A DNA stretch of 64,000 nucleotides from JAWLEP01 sp964553045 (GCA_964553045.1 CAZKJG010000010.1:37164-101163); one strand, 5' to 3'; shown: positions 52,770 to 61,165, numbered from the stretch's first letter. A program made the numbers and translations. Notes: a model not told the origin generated them from the sequence alone.

Positions 52770-53752
52770 CTTGCGCCGAAGCCGGGCAGGAGAAGGGCCT
52801 CTCCGCCTCCGGGTCCGCAGGATGGGATGCGCAGTGCGCCCCGGCCGGGAGGAAGGGCCGACATGGCGGCGGCAAGGGCCGTCACCGCGCTGTCGCTGTC
52901 GCCGGTGCGAATCTGCTCGGCGCTTCCCCTCTTCCACTGCATGCGCACCGAAGGTTCGGCCGTATCGGCGGAGAGCCCGATGCTTCCGCAGCCCCCCAGC
53001 GTCTGCAGCGCGGCCGCCATAATCGCCGAGCAGATCAGCCGCAGCGTCCTTCCGCCAAGGCCCCTCCCGTCCTCGAAAATGCGGCCGGAGGGGAGGGTCG
53101 CGGGAGCCACATCCAGGCTCACCGACCTTCCGCAGGCCAGCCTGCCCATCGTGCAGACCGTCCCGAGGTCGTCCCAGGTGGCCGGGCTCTCCCCGTCCGG
53201 CAGGGATCCGGAGAGGCCGCCCAGGTCGGACATGAAGTCGCTGAGGCTGTGCATGGCCTGCGATGCGCCCTCCAGCTTCTCACCGCACTTGTCGGCGTCA
53301 GCCGTAAACAGGGCGGCGAGATCCAGGTTTCCCATGACGCCGACCATCAGGTTGTTGACGTTGTGCACGAACAGGGGCAGCAGCATTCCCTCCATGGCCC
53401 TTACCAGCAGGCCGGACCAGACGTCGCAGGGGGCCACCATGGGCGCCTCCGCCGCCTTTGCCAGCGCGGCGAGGCCCTCCAGGAGCCAGTCGGATTCGAC
53501 GGAGACGCCCGGGAGGTCCATGTCCTCCGGAGCCCGGGTCACTCGCAGGACGGCCGAATGGCGGGGGCTGGCCGACAGGCCGCGCAGAATCTCCAGGGCC
53601 TCCCGGGCGCTTTCGGGAACGCACAGGAACAGGCCGTACCCGGTCTCGGAGGCGGGCAGATCGTCCACCGACCCGGCCCTCACCGCGTCCCGGGCAACCG
53701 CCGCGCTTCCCGTGCCCAGCACCGCCGGGCGAAATGCTCCCGGGCCGCTCAC
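52766..53752 (-). CDS. Histidine-kinase-like protein with degenerate ATPase part
   Basis: 328 residues. The centre has FVHNVNNLMVGVMGNLDLA, which matches the H-box of HisKA-type histidine kinases (His130), preceded by a possible receiver-like or sensor region (residues 10-110). After the H-box the expected ATP-binding N, G1 and G2 boxes are not clear; only GRGLGGRTLRLICSAIMAAAL recalls the HATPase fold. It may be a phosphotransfer protein, as ChpT-like proteins are, or a dead kinase. The start is GTG 53752 with a weak ribosome site. It overlaps rnr by TTGA and follows pcm after 53 bases. Function not known. Confidence 0.7.
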   Translation of the reverse strand: MSGPGAFRPAVLGTGSAAVARDAVRAGSVDDLPASETGYGLFLCVPESAREALEILRGLSASPRHSAVLRVTRAPEDMDLPGVSVESDWLLEGLAALAKAAEAPMVAPCDVWSGLLVRAMEGMLLPLFVHNVNNLMVGVMGNLDLAALFTADADKCGEKLEGASQAMHSLSDFMSDLGGLSGSLPDGESPATWDDLGTVCTMGRLACGRSVSLDVAPATLPSGRIFEDGRGLGGRTLRLICSAIMAAALQTLGGCGSIGLSADTAEPSVRMQWKRGSAEQIRTGDSDSAVTALAAAMSALPPGRGALRIPSCGPGGGEALLLPGFGAS

Positions 53753-53805
53753 GCCGGCCGCCCGTCAACCGCGGCCGAAGGCTCGCAGCGCTTCTCTGCA
53801 GCCAT

Positions 53806-54444
53806 TCAGTCCCTCCTGACCAGGGGAACGAACCTCACCGGCTCAACCGGCGTCCGAACCAATCCGGACCCGGTCCGTCTTATCACCACCAGCTCCTGAA
53901 ACACCCGGCCCACGGGCAGAACCAGTCGTCCGCCCTCCTCCAGCTGACCGGTCAGGGCAGGCGGAACCTCGGCGGGCGCCGCAGCCACCACGATGCCCTG
54001 GTAGGGCGCGCCCGGGCTCCATCCGTCGTAGCCGTCGGCCACCAGGAGATGGACGCTGTTTCGAAGCCCCACCTTCTCCAGCGACCTGCCGGCGCGGCGG
54101 GCGAGGTCCTCCAGCAGCTCAAGGGCCACTACCCTGACCCCCATGGCCGCCAGCAGCGCAGCCTGGTAGCCCGAACCGGCTCCGACCTCGAGCACCGTAT
54201 CGCCTGCGGAAACATGAAGCAGATCTATCATCAGCGCAACGATGAAGGGCTGTGATATCGTCTGCCCTCCGCCGATGGGCAGCGGATGGTCGCCGTAGGC
54301 GGAGGGGAGTCTCACCCGAGGGGGCACGAAATCCTCCCTGGGAACCTGCATAAAGGCCTCCAGTATGGATTCATCCGTTATGCCGCGAGCCCTTATCTGC
54401 CTTTCTATCATCGCTCTGCGCGCCTGCAGCGACCGGTCGCTCAC
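53806..54444 (-). CDS. pcm: Protein-L-isoaspartate O-methyltransferase
   Basis: 212 residues. Repairs isoaspartate in aged proteins with S-adenosylmethionine. It has MIERQIRARGITDESILEAF, PREDFVP, GDHPLPIGGGQTISQP and VLEVGAGSGYQAALLA (SAM site). The start is GTG 54444, overlapping the upstream stop as GTGA with GGAGGG ahead. A second, more distant Pcm-like gene lies 5 kb away. Confidence 0.93.
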   Translation of the reverse strand: MSDRSLQARRAMIERQIRARGITDESILEAFMQVPREDFVPPRVRLPSAYGDHPLPIGGGQTISQPFIVALMIDLLHVSAGDTVLEVGAGSGYQAALLAAMGVRVVALELLEDLARRAGRSLEKVGLRNSVHLLVADGYDGWSPGAPYQGIVVAAAPAEVPPALTGQLEEGGRLVLPVGRVFQELVVIRRTGSGLVRTPVEPVRFVPLVRRD

Positions 54445-54836
54445 CGCGGGTCCCTCCCCTGAAGATACGTCATGTGCACCGTACGCTCCCTCGGGCCGTC
54501 CAGTTCCACGAGGAAGATCCTCTGCCAGCGGCCGAGGACAGGGCCGTTGCGGCACGGAAGAAGGAGCTCGGGGCCTATCACGCTGGCCAGTATGTGCGAG
54601 TCGGAGTTGCCCTCGGCGTGTCGGCGGCCGACGTCCTCGGGCGCCAGCCTCTCCAGGGCGTCCGCTATATCCAGGGCCACGTCGGGGTCGAATCCCTCGT
54701 TCACCGTGAGCGCCGCCGTGGTGTGCGGAACCGATAGCAGCAGGGCCCCATCTCCGCAGGAGATTCGGTCGAAAACCTGCCCGGTTATGTCGACCAGCTC
54801 CCTGCGGGCTCCGCTGCGTACGCTGAAGCTAACCAT
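54441..54836 (-). CDS. YjbQ/UPF0047 family protein
   Basis: 131 residues, complete. The signature blocks are VPHTTAALTVNEGFDPDV, HAEGNSDSHILAS and GRWQRIFLVELDGPRERTV. E. coli YjbQ has weak thiamine-phosphate synthase activity; its true role is uncertain. It overlaps rarA by eight bases and pcm by four. Confidence 0.9.
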   Translation of the reverse strand: MVSFSVRSGARRELVDITGQVFDRISCGDGALLLSVPHTTAALTVNEGFDPDVALDIADALERLAPEDVGRRHAEGNSDSHILASVIGPELLLPCRNGPVLGRWQRIFLVELDGPRERTVHMTYLQGRDPR

Positions 54837-56160
54837 CGCGGCCCTCTCGCATCCGTTTGTCTCTGCGCCTTCGGCGCCACTTCTCCAGGGCCTCCCCGAT
54901 GCGCTTCTCCCGGCCGCGGTCCGTGGGACGGTAGTACTCCCTCTCCTCCATGCCGTCGGGGAAGTTGCCGTGGGTTACGGTTCGATCCTCCAGGTCGTGC
55001 GCGTACTGGTAGCCCTTTCCGTAGCCAAGGTCCTTCATCAGCCCTGTGGGAGCGTTCCTCAGGTGCATGGGCACCGGCCTGCTGCCGCCCTTCTCGGCGT
55101 CGGACATCGCCCTGTTCCAGGCCCGGTAGACGGAGTTCGACCGCGGCGCGGTGGCCAGGTATACGGCGGCCTCGGCCAGGGCGAGGTCGCCTTCCGGAGA
55201 GCCCATGAACCTGTACGCGTCGGCCGCCCTCATGGCCACCGTAAGGGCCGAGGGATCGGCCAGGCCGATGTCCTCGGAGGCGAAACGTATCATTCGGCGG
55301 GCGATGTACAGGGGATCCTCCCCCGAGCGTATCATGCGGGCAAGCCAGTAGAGGGCGGCGTCGGGGTCCGAGGAGCGCAGCGACTTGTGCAGGGCGCTTA
55401 CGAGGTTGAAGTGCTCCTCGCCGGAGCTGTCGTACGACAGCGGCTGGGACTCCACCGCGGTTCGGACCAGCTCCAGGCCTATCTCCCCGCCTTCGGCCAT
55501 GCCCGCCAGCAGCTCCAGGAGGTTGATTGCCCGCCGGGCGTCTCCGTCGGCTATGCCGGCCATGGCCCGCAGGGCCTCGGGCCTGGCAGCGCAGTCGCAC
55601 CTGTCCCGGAAGGTGGGCGTTCGCATGCAGTCCTGCAGCAGACCCACCAGCTCCTCCTCCCCTATCCTGCGGAGCACGTATACGCTGCACCTGCTCAGAA
55701 GCGGGGCGTTTATCTCGAAGGAAGGGTTCTCGGTGGTCGCGCCGGCAAGCCTTATGGTTCCGTCTTCCACGTGCGGCAGAAAGGCGTCCTGCTGGGCCCG
55801 GTTGAAACGGTGAATCTCGTCCACGAAGAGCATGGTCCGCACGCCCATGCGGCGGCGCTCGGCGGCGGCGGCGACTATCTTGCGGACCTGGGCCACCCCA
55901 CCGGTGACAGCGCTGAAACGTACGAAGTGCTCGCCGCTGTGGGCGGCCACTATGAGGGCCAGAGTGGTCTTGCCGCTTCCCGGAGGGCCCCAGAGTATGA
56001 ACGAACCGAGGTTGCCGGACAGAACGGCGCCGCGGAAGGGGGCTCCCTCCCGGAGCAGATGGGGCTGGCCGACCATATCGTCCAGCTCGGACGGACGAAG
56101 GGCCTCCGCCAGGGGCGGCCTCACCTCCTCGCTCTTCAGCAGGCTTCCTCGATCCGTCAT
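54829..56160 (-). CDS. rarA: Replication-associated recombination protein RarA (MgsA)
   Basis: 443 residues. AAA+ ATPase acting at stalled forks. Walker A GPPGSGKT (58-65), Walker B LFVDEIHRF (111-119), sensor 1 LAGATTENPSFE, and the MgsA C-terminal tetramer domain (AMSDAEKGGSRPVPMHLRNA, GYQYAHDLED). The start ATG 56160 has no ribosome site; a TATAAT box lies six bases upstream, so the mRNA may be leaderless. It heads a long gene string that runs to 39.4 kb. Confidence 0.95.
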   Translation of the reverse strand: MTDRGSLLKSEEVRPPLAEALRPSELDDMVGQPHLLREGAPFRGAVLSGNLGSFILWGPPGSGKTTLALIVAAHSGEHFVRFSAVTGGVAQVRKIVAAAAERRRMGVRTMLFVDEIHRFNRAQQDAFLPHVEDGTIRLAGATTENPSFEINAPLLSRCSVYVLRRIGEEELVGLLQDCMRTPTFRDRCDCAARPEALRAMAGIADGDARRAINLLELLAGMAEGGEIGLELVRTAVESQPLSYDSSGEEHFNLVSALHKSLRSSDPDAALYWLARMIRSGEDPLYIARRMIRFASEDIGLADPSALTVAMRAADAYRFMGSPEGDLALAEAAVYLATAPRSNSVYRAWNRAMSDAEKGGSRPVPMHLRNAPTGLMKDLGYGKGYQYAHDLEDRTVTHGNFPDGMEEREYYRPTDRGREKRIGEALEKWRRRRRDKRMREGRDG

Positions 56161-56166
56161 ACCACC

Positions 56167-56194
56167 ATTATAGGGATGCAGCCGAAAATGAGAA
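56167..56194 (-). promoter_or_regulatory. Promoter of rarA: TTCTCA-16-TATAAT
   Basis: On the minus strand a perfect -10 TATAAT (56167-56172) and a -35-like TTCTCA (56189-56194, four of six matches) with 16-base spacing. The -10 ends six bases before the rarA ATG, placing the start of transcription at or next to the first codon. The -35 overlaps the terminator of the gene upstream. Confidence 0.6.
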
Positions 56195-56224
56195 GAGCCC
56201 GGCCGGCTGGCCGGGTTCCTCTTC
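56183..56224 (-). terminator. Rho-independent terminator of the acidic lipoprotein gene
   Basis: On the minus strand a GC-rich stem (CCCGGCC/GGCCGGG, extended by GAAGAG/CTCTTC across a small bulge) is followed by TCATTTTC. It lies 15 bases after the lipoprotein stop and overlaps the -35 of rarA. Confidence 0.8.
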
Positions 56225-56238
56225 GTGCAGGACGGGTG

Positions 56239-57294
56239 CTACATTCCGCCGCCCATGGGGGCGCTGGCGCCGCCGGCGCCGCCCTGCTGCTGCATCTGGC
56301 CGGACTGGGAGGCGGCCATCTGGATGAACATCGCGGCGTCCATGGTCTGCACGGGCTCGCCGGGAAGCATATCCTCCACGCCATCTGTTCCGAAGGCGCG
56401 GACCTCGATGTAGTGCTCCTCGCCGTCCTCCACGTTCTCCACCCTGGCGTAGGCAAGGGGGAGTATGGGAAGCTCGGAGGAGAAGATGACCTCGGCCTCA
56501 CCCTCGGGGTGGCTTATGAAGAAGCTGTTGGCGGCCAGCATCTGGCCCGACACCTCGACCTCGGTCTCGCCGGCCTCGAAGCTCATCTCATCCAGCGCGG
56601 CCATGACCTCTTCCATGTCCGCCGCCTGCCCCGGGCCCATTCCGGCCTGGAGCTGCTCCTGCATGGCGCTGTCCTCCATGAAGGGAGCCAGGGCGTCCGG
56701 AACGCCGCTGAGGTCCAGGGCCAGGATGTTTCCGCCGCCCTGGTCTATGCGGAGCATCTTCAGCGCACCTATGAAGTCCAGCATCTTCTGCTGGTTCTCG
56801 GTGTCGGTGAACATGGTGGACATGTCGCCCTCGGGCATGTTCTCGGCGATGTAGGCGGCAGGGTCGCCGAAGAATACGGCAGCCTCGCCGGTGTAGGACG
56901 CCATGGCCGCGCTGAGGGCCGCCGGATCCACAAGCAGCTGCGCCGCCCCCTCGGGGGTGCTGAACTGTATCCAGAGGCAGCTGGTGCCCTGAAACTCCTC
57001 CTCGGAGAGAACGCCTATGGTGAGCTCGCCGGCCTCCTGGTCCACCCCGTAGGTGATCCACTGACCGACCTCGAGCTCGGGAGAGGCGAAGATCTCGCCG
57101 GCGACACCCTCGATCTCGCCGCCTGCCGTCTCTCCGCCCTCTTCGGTCTCGCCCTCTTCGGTTTCGCCTTCCGTGGTCTCCCCCTCAACGGCCTCGCCGG
57201 CCCCTTCGGACCCTGCCTCGCCGCCCTGCTCCTGGCCGCAGCCGAACAGGACTATGGCGAGGGCCATCAGAAGGATGAGCGCTACTCTTTTCAT
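56239..57294 (-). CDS. Lipoprotein with acidic Glu/Thr/Gly repeats
   Basis: 351 residues. Lipobox LFGC, then a low-complexity tether of TEGETEEGE repeats (residues 30-60). The main domain (65-325) has no family I recognise; it contains many Met and Glu (for example ADMEEVMAALDEMSFE) and looks like a DUF4412-type or LolB-like beta fold. The end is Gln-, Gly- and Met-rich. Good ribosome site (GGTAGGAAG) before ATG 57294, a strong promoter upstream and a terminator downstream, so it is a single-gene unit. Likely an abundant envelope protein. Confidence 0.85.
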   Translation of the reverse strand: MKRVALILLMALAIVLFGCGQEQGGEAGSEGAGEAVEGETTEGETEEGETEEGGETAGGEIEGVAGEIFASPELEVGQWITYGVDQEAGELTIGVLSEEEFQGTSCLWIQFSTPEGAAQLLVDPAALSAAMASYTGEAAVFFGDPAAYIAENMPEGDMSTMFTDTENQQKMLDFIGALKMLRIDQGGGNILALDLSGVPDALAPFMEDSAMQEQLQAGMGPGQAADMEEVMAALDEMSFEAGETEVEVSGQMLAANSFFISHPEGEAEVIFSSELPILPLAYARVENVEDGEEHYIEVRAFGTDGVEDMLPGEPVQTMDAAMFIQMAASQSGQMQQQGGAGGASAPMGGGM

Positions 57295-57352
57295 CTTCCT
57301 ACCTTTCGCTGTGTGTCTGCCCCTCCTTTGGCGGCAGTAGTAAGTCCCGACT

Positions 57353-57381
57353 ACAATATCCAAGGCCTGCGCCCCGGTCAA
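57353..57381 (-). promoter_or_regulatory. Sigma-70-type promoter TTGACC-17-TATTGT
   Basis: On the minus strand the -35 is TTGACC (57376-57381) and the -10 is TATTGT (57353-57358), with exactly 17 bases between. Expected start of transcription near 57346, giving a leader of about 50 bases before the lipoprotein ATG. Confidence 0.75.
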
Positions 57382-57398
57382 ATATTATTCATTTACGA

Positions 57399-57932
57399 CT
57401 ATTCAATGTTAATAAGATAGCAGTACTCCAGCCCTGAGTCGGAGATGGCCCGGCTCCCGCCCAGGAACTCCAGGTTTATGACCGCCACCGCTCCGGCCGC
57501 CCGGCAGCCGTCTCGCTCCACGAGCCGGGAGGCTGCCAGCATGGAGCCTCCGGTGGCCACCAGGTCGTCCACCAGGAGTACGCGGCTGCCTTCGGGCAGG
57601 GAACCGCGATGGATCTCCACCGTGTTGCTGCCGTACTCCAGCCGATAGTCCTCGCTTATGGTCTCCGCAGGCAGCTTGCCCGGCTTGCGGACGAGCACCA
57701 GCGGCAGGCCTTCCCGGGCGGCCAGCACCGACCCGAATACGAAACCCCTCGACTCGATGGCGGCCACAGCGTCGTAGTCCATGTCTTCGGCCGCCCTCTG
57801 CAGGTGGGTCACCGCATCGCCCAGCGCTCCCGGCGCGGTCAACACAGTTGTTATGTCCTTGAAGATCACGCCCTTCTTGGGGAAATCGGGCACATCCCTC
57901 AGCAACTCCTCTATCTCCTCTATTCGTAACAT
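57399..57932 (-). CDS. apt: Adenine phosphoribosyltransferase
   Basis: 177 residues. Salvages adenine to AMP with PRPP. The motifs are RDVPDFPKKGVIFKDITT, AIESRGFVFGSVLA and the PRPP loop VLLVDDLVATGGSM. I take ATG 57932 with AAGGGG five bases upstream; a GTG at 57938 overlaps the upstream stop as GTGA. It is coupled to a LOG-family gene, which can release free purine from nucleotides. Confidence 0.95.
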   Translation of the reverse strand: MLRIEEIEELLRDVPDFPKKGVIFKDITTVLTAPGALGDAVTHLQRAAEDMDYDAVAAIESRGFVFGSVLAAREGLPLVLVRKPGKLPAETISEDYRLEYGSNTVEIHRGSLPEGSRVLLVDDLVATGGSMLAASRLVERDGCRAAGAVAVINLEFLGGSRAISDSGLEYCYLINIE

Positions 57933-57934
57933 CT

Positions 57935-58396
57935 TCACCCCTTGAAGCTCTGCATGATGAAATCGACCGCCTCTTCGGGCTCCGCCACCGCCACCACACC
58001 GGGAACGTCCTCCCAGCTGCCCAGGGAGCATACCGGACGCCCGGCGTCCAGGGCAAAGGCGATCTCGGAGAGGGTGCCGTACCTGCCGCCCACCGCCACC
58101 ATCGCCCTTCCCGCCAGTGCGACCAGGCGGTTGCGGGCGGACCCCATCCCCGTGGGAAGCGGAATGCGCACCCAGGGGTTGGCCAGGGACGGGTCGTCGA
58201 CGGGCAGGATACCCACCGTGAGACCGCCCTCCTCGGCCGCACCCCGGCATACCGCCTGCATGATGCCGGCCATTCCGCCGCAAACCACAACCAGGCCGGC
58301 CGAGGCCAGAAGACGGCCCAGCCGCCTGGCAAGCCTCTCCTCCTCCCGGCCGGCGGCATGACCACCGACCACGGACACCAGCCTGGCGGGATCCAA
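57935..58396 (-). CDS. LOG/SLOG-family putative nucleotide phosphoribohydrolase (TIGR00725-like)
   Basis: 153 residues, a single Rossmann domain. VSVVGGHAAGREEERLA opens it, VVVCGGMAGIMQAVCRGA follows, and GGRYGTLSEIAFALDAG carries the LOG motif PGGxGTxxE in a variant form (VGGRYGTLSE). LOG enzymes split nucleoside 5'-monophosphates into base and ribose phosphate. The start is TTG 58396 with GGAGG at good spacing; GTG 58402 is an alternative. It directly precedes apt. Confidence 0.82.
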   Translation of the reverse strand: MDPARLVSVVGGHAAGREEERLARRLGRLLASAGLVVVCGGMAGIMQAVCRGAAEEGGLTVGILPVDDPSLANPWVRIPLPTGMGSARNRLVALAGRAMVAVGGRYGTLSEIAFALDAGRPVCSLGSWEDVPGVVAVAEPEEAVDFIMQSFKG

Positions 58397-58465
58397 GGTC
58401 ACCTCCGTCGTGCGGCAAGCCGACCCCGGGGAAGGGCGATTCCCCGGGGACGGGCGGAAATTGTC

Positions 58466-58543
<78 letters not shown>

Positions 58544-58584
58544 ACAGAGGGCAAATGTAAGCAATTTCTCACCGCCGTGCAATG

Positions 58585-59112
58585 CTATCCGGCGTGGGTT
58601 CCCAGAAGGAAATCGATGCCCGCCAGGGTACCGGTCATTATGAGGGTAACCAGGGCGCCGGCGATGGCCACGCCCAGGGCTATTGCCGGTATGGCCAGCC
58701 TCTTGGGAATGCCGAAGAGGAAGGCGGCCAGACTGCCGGTCCAGGCCCCGGTCACCGGAAGGGGTACGGCCACGAACAGCGTCAGGCCCATCGCCTCGTA
58801 GCGCTTGACCTTGGGGCCCGCCCTCCTGCGGGTTCGCTCGAAGAGCCAGTCGAAGAAGGTGTCGAAGACCCTCCATCGACGAAGAAAGCGGCTCACGGGC
58901 TCCAGCAGCCAGAGTATGAGGGGCACGGGGATCAGGTTGCCCGCCAGCGCCAGTAGGTAGATCTTCCACCACGGCCAGGATGATGCCGCCCCCATCACCG
59001 TGAACGCCAGGGGAATGCTGCCGCGGAGCTCCGTGAGGGGTATGGCCGACAGGAGGAGCATCTGCACCTCCCCGGGAATACCCGAAAGGGCGCGAAGGAT
59101 CGACTCACCCAT
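58585..59112 (-). CDS. Small multidrug export-like membrane protein (COG2426)
   Basis: 175 residues with four or five hydrophobic segments. The motif ELRGSIPLAFTVMG near residue 28 and GNLIPVPLILWLLEPV are typical of the COG2426 'small multi-drug export' family; the actual substrate is not established for the family. It overlaps the upstream Pcm-like gene by eight bases. Confidence 0.85.
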   Translation of the reverse strand: MGESILRALSGIPGEVQMLLLSAIPLTELRGSIPLAFTVMGAASSWPWWKIYLLALAGNLIPVPLILWLLEPVSRFLRRWRVFDTFFDWLFERTRRRAGPKVKRYEAMGLTLFVAVPLPVTGAWTGSLAAFLFGIPKRLAIPAIALGVAIAGALVTLIMTGTLAGIDFLLGTHAG

Positions 59113-59752
59113 TCCAGCCCTCCCTTCCCACCAGGGGCACGAAGCTGCAGTCGAACGGCTCCCCGGTCTCCTCCAGGCCGGATGCCGTCTTCCGCAGCAG
59201 CCTCATCTTCTGCCGCTCTCTGCCCCCCACCGGAACCGCCATGAGTCCGCCCTCGCAGAGATGGAGGGCCAGACCCATGGGGACTTCCGGCGCGGCTGCG
59301 CTCACCAGTACGGCGTCGAAGGGGGCGCCCCGGGGGCTGGTTGCGGTCCCGTCGCCGTAGAGGATGGTGACGTTGTGGTATCCCAGCCCGTCAAGGACCT
59401 TACGCGATGCCGTCACCAGGGAGAGCTGGCGCTCGATTCCGGTAACCCTGGAGCAGATGCGGGAGGCCACCGCCGCCAGGTAGCCGCTGCCCGATCCCAC
59501 CTCGAGGAAGGAGCCTCCCGGGCTCGGACGAAGTGCGGAGAGACACCTCAGAACTGTCATGGGCTGGCTCAGCGTCTGGCCGCAGCCTATGGGAAGGCTG
59601 TGGGACGTGTAGGCCCTGTGCCACAGACCCCGCTCTACGAACAGGTGCCTGGGCACCTCGGCCATCGCGGAGAGCACCGTCGGCGAGGCCGACGCAAAGG
59701 ACTCCCGCAGCTCTCTGACCATGCTGGTTCTGGATCTTTCGAAACCCGGCAT
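59105..59752 (-). CDS. Pcm-like protein-isoaspartate methyltransferase paralogue
   Basis: 215 residues. It shows the Pcm fold: AMAEVPRHLFVERGLW, SLPIGCGQTLSQPMT and FLEVGSGSGYLAAVAS (SAM site), and PFDAVLVSAAAPEVP. The N-terminal helix differs from the other Pcm gene of this window. It could repair isoaspartate or methylate another target. ATG 59752 has a GGAG site. Two tRNA-Pro genes flank this pair of genes. Confidence 0.85.
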   Translation of the reverse strand: MPGFERSRTSMVRELRESFASASPTVLSAMAEVPRHLFVERGLWHRAYTSHSLPIGCGQTLSQPMTVLRCLSALRPSPGGSFLEVGSGSGYLAAVASRICSRVTGIERQLSLVTASRKVLDGLGYHNVTILYGDGTATSPRGAPFDAVLVSAAAPEVPMGLALHLCEGGLMAVPVGGRERQKMRLLRKTASGLEETGEPFDCSFVPLVGREGWNG

Positions 59753-59824
59753 CAGACTCCGTCAGGCAGTGGGGCGCTTCCGCCGGAGGCCCGGCGGGCC
59801 GGCGCTCCTGTACGGATATGGAAA

Positions 59825-59901
59825 TGGTCGGGGCGACTGGATTCGAACCAGCGACCACTTGAACCCCATTCAAGTGCGCTACCGGACTGCGCCACGCCCC
59901 G
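59825..59901 (-). tRNA. tRNA-Pro (GGG)
   Basis: Acceptor CGGGGCG/CGCCCCG, anticodon loop ATGGGGT (GGG), T-arm GGTTCGAATCC, encoded CCA. It differs from the other tRNA-Pro mainly in the anticodon arm and D loop. Confidence 0.95.
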
Positions 59902-59972
59902 ACCAGAGCCGTATACCTATACCTTCGCCCCGTTATCGTCAAGCTTCCGGGCGAGGTGCGTCGAAGGGGGCC

Positions 59973-60377
59973 TCAGCCGTCCCCTCCCCTGCCCGGGGAA
60001 TTGGAGTAGCTGTCCATGGGATCGCGCTCCAGCATGGCGATCAGCTCACGGAGATCCTCTAAGATCCCCTCCAGCTGCTCGGCGGCCACCGAGTCGGTTC
60101 TGTCGAGGTCCAGGTCCATCTGACCCTCGCCCTCGAGCATGTCCCGGAGCTTGGCCCTCGCGCCCTCCACGGTGAACCTCTCCTCGTACAGCAGTCGCTT
60201 TATCGCCCTCACCACATCCAGGTCCTCGGCGTCATAGACACGGTTGCCCGCCTTGTTCTTGGAGGGGGTGAGCATGGGGAAGGCGGTCTCCCAGTAGCGG
60301 AGCACGTGGGGCTTGAGCCCCGTCAGGTCACACACCTCGCTTATGGAGTAGTAGAGCTTCCCGGATGATGAGCTCAT
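59973..60377 (-). CDS. MerR-family transcriptional regulator
   Basis: 134 residues. The N-terminal winged helix (YYSISEVCDLTGLKPHVLRYW, then AGNRVYDAEDLDVVRAIKRLL) is MerR. The C-terminus is a short coiled coil with acidic tail and no metal-binding cysteines. Like HspR or RacA-type members it may act on stress genes; it follows a J-domain gene, which fits an HspR-like role. GGAAGG stands before ATG 60377. Confidence 0.9.
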   Translation of the reverse strand: MSSSSGKLYYSISEVCDLTGLKPHVLRYWETAFPMLTPSKNKAGNRVYDAEDLDVVRAIKRLLYEERFTVEGARAKLRDMLEGEGQMDLDLDRTDSVAAEQLEGILEDLRELIAMLERDPMDSYSNSPGRGGDG

Positions 60378-60389
60378 TCCGCCGCCTTC

Positions 60390-61157
60390 CTAGTCTCCAA
60401 CCCCCAGCATCTTCTTCAGCTTGAGCATGAAACCGCCCGTCTCGCCGAGGGCCTGCTGGGCGGCGTCGAGGCCCTCCCGGGCCTCCTCGTTATCGTCGTC
60501 CCACGAAAGTGCGTCCATAAACGCCTGCTTGGCACGGGAGTACTGTTTGCCTTTCATGTACATGCGACCCAGCAGCATGTGGTTATCGCTGTTGAAGTAC
60601 TCCACCTCACAGGCCACCTTGAGATGGTCGGCCGCCTCGTGATAGCGGCGCTTTCCCGCGGCGGTTTCGGCCAGGGCGCGCCTGAGGGCGGGTTGTCGCG
60701 GGTAGTCGGCCAGGAGCTTCATAAGTAGGTTGGAAGCCTGCCAGAAGTCGCCCTCGTCGCAGAGCCTGCGGGCGGTTCTTATGGCCCTCTTGAGGATGGT
60801 GTCCATCCTCTGGGCCATGCCCGCCTTGGGCCCGGCCTTCCTGGCGGCGGTGGCCGTGGAGGAGGAGGCGGTGGCCGTTCCGCCACCGCCATCCTCCTCG
60901 CGGGACAGGCCGATCGACCGGTCGTACTCGGCCCTTTCCTCCGGGGATATCAGGGTCTGGTAGGCCTCATTGATGAGCATGAAGCGCGTCTGAGCCTCCT
61001 TGCCCCCTCCGGCCACGTCCGGGTGGAGCTTGCGGGCCAGCTCGAAGTAGGCCCGCTCTATCTCCTCCGAAGAGGCGTCGGTGCTCACATCCAGCACCTT
61101 GTAGTAGCTCTTCTTCTGCTCGACGCTGTCGTTGCTCAGCTCGGCATGCTGTGCCAA
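60390..61157 (-). CDS. J-domain protein with TPR repeats
   Basis: 255 residues. Residues 17-85 form a DnaJ domain (SYYKVLDVSTDASSEEIERA, RKLHPDV with the HPD triad, INEAYQTLISPEERAEYD). After a Ser/Thr/Gly-rich linker, residues 110-235 hold TPRs (EAADHLKVACEVEYFNSDNHM, then SRAKQAFMDALSWDDDNEEA). It lacks the zinc domain of DnaJ. It should recruit DnaK to a chosen client. The start is TTG 61157, eight bases after the upstream stop. It precedes the MerR gene. Confidence 0.9.
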   Translation of the reverse strand: MAQHAELSNDSVEQKKSYYKVLDVSTDASSEEIERAYFELARKLHPDVAGGGKEAQTRFMLINEAYQTLISPEERAEYDRSIGLSREEDGGGGTATASSSTATAARKAGPKAGMAQRMDTILKRAIRTARRLCDEGDFWQASNLLMKLLADYPRQPALRRALAETAAGKRRYHEAADHLKVACEVEYFNSDNHMLLGRMYMKGKQYSRAKQAFMDALSWDDDNEEAREGLDAAQQALGETGGFMLKLKKMLGVGD

Positions 61158-61165
61158 ATCCGCCC

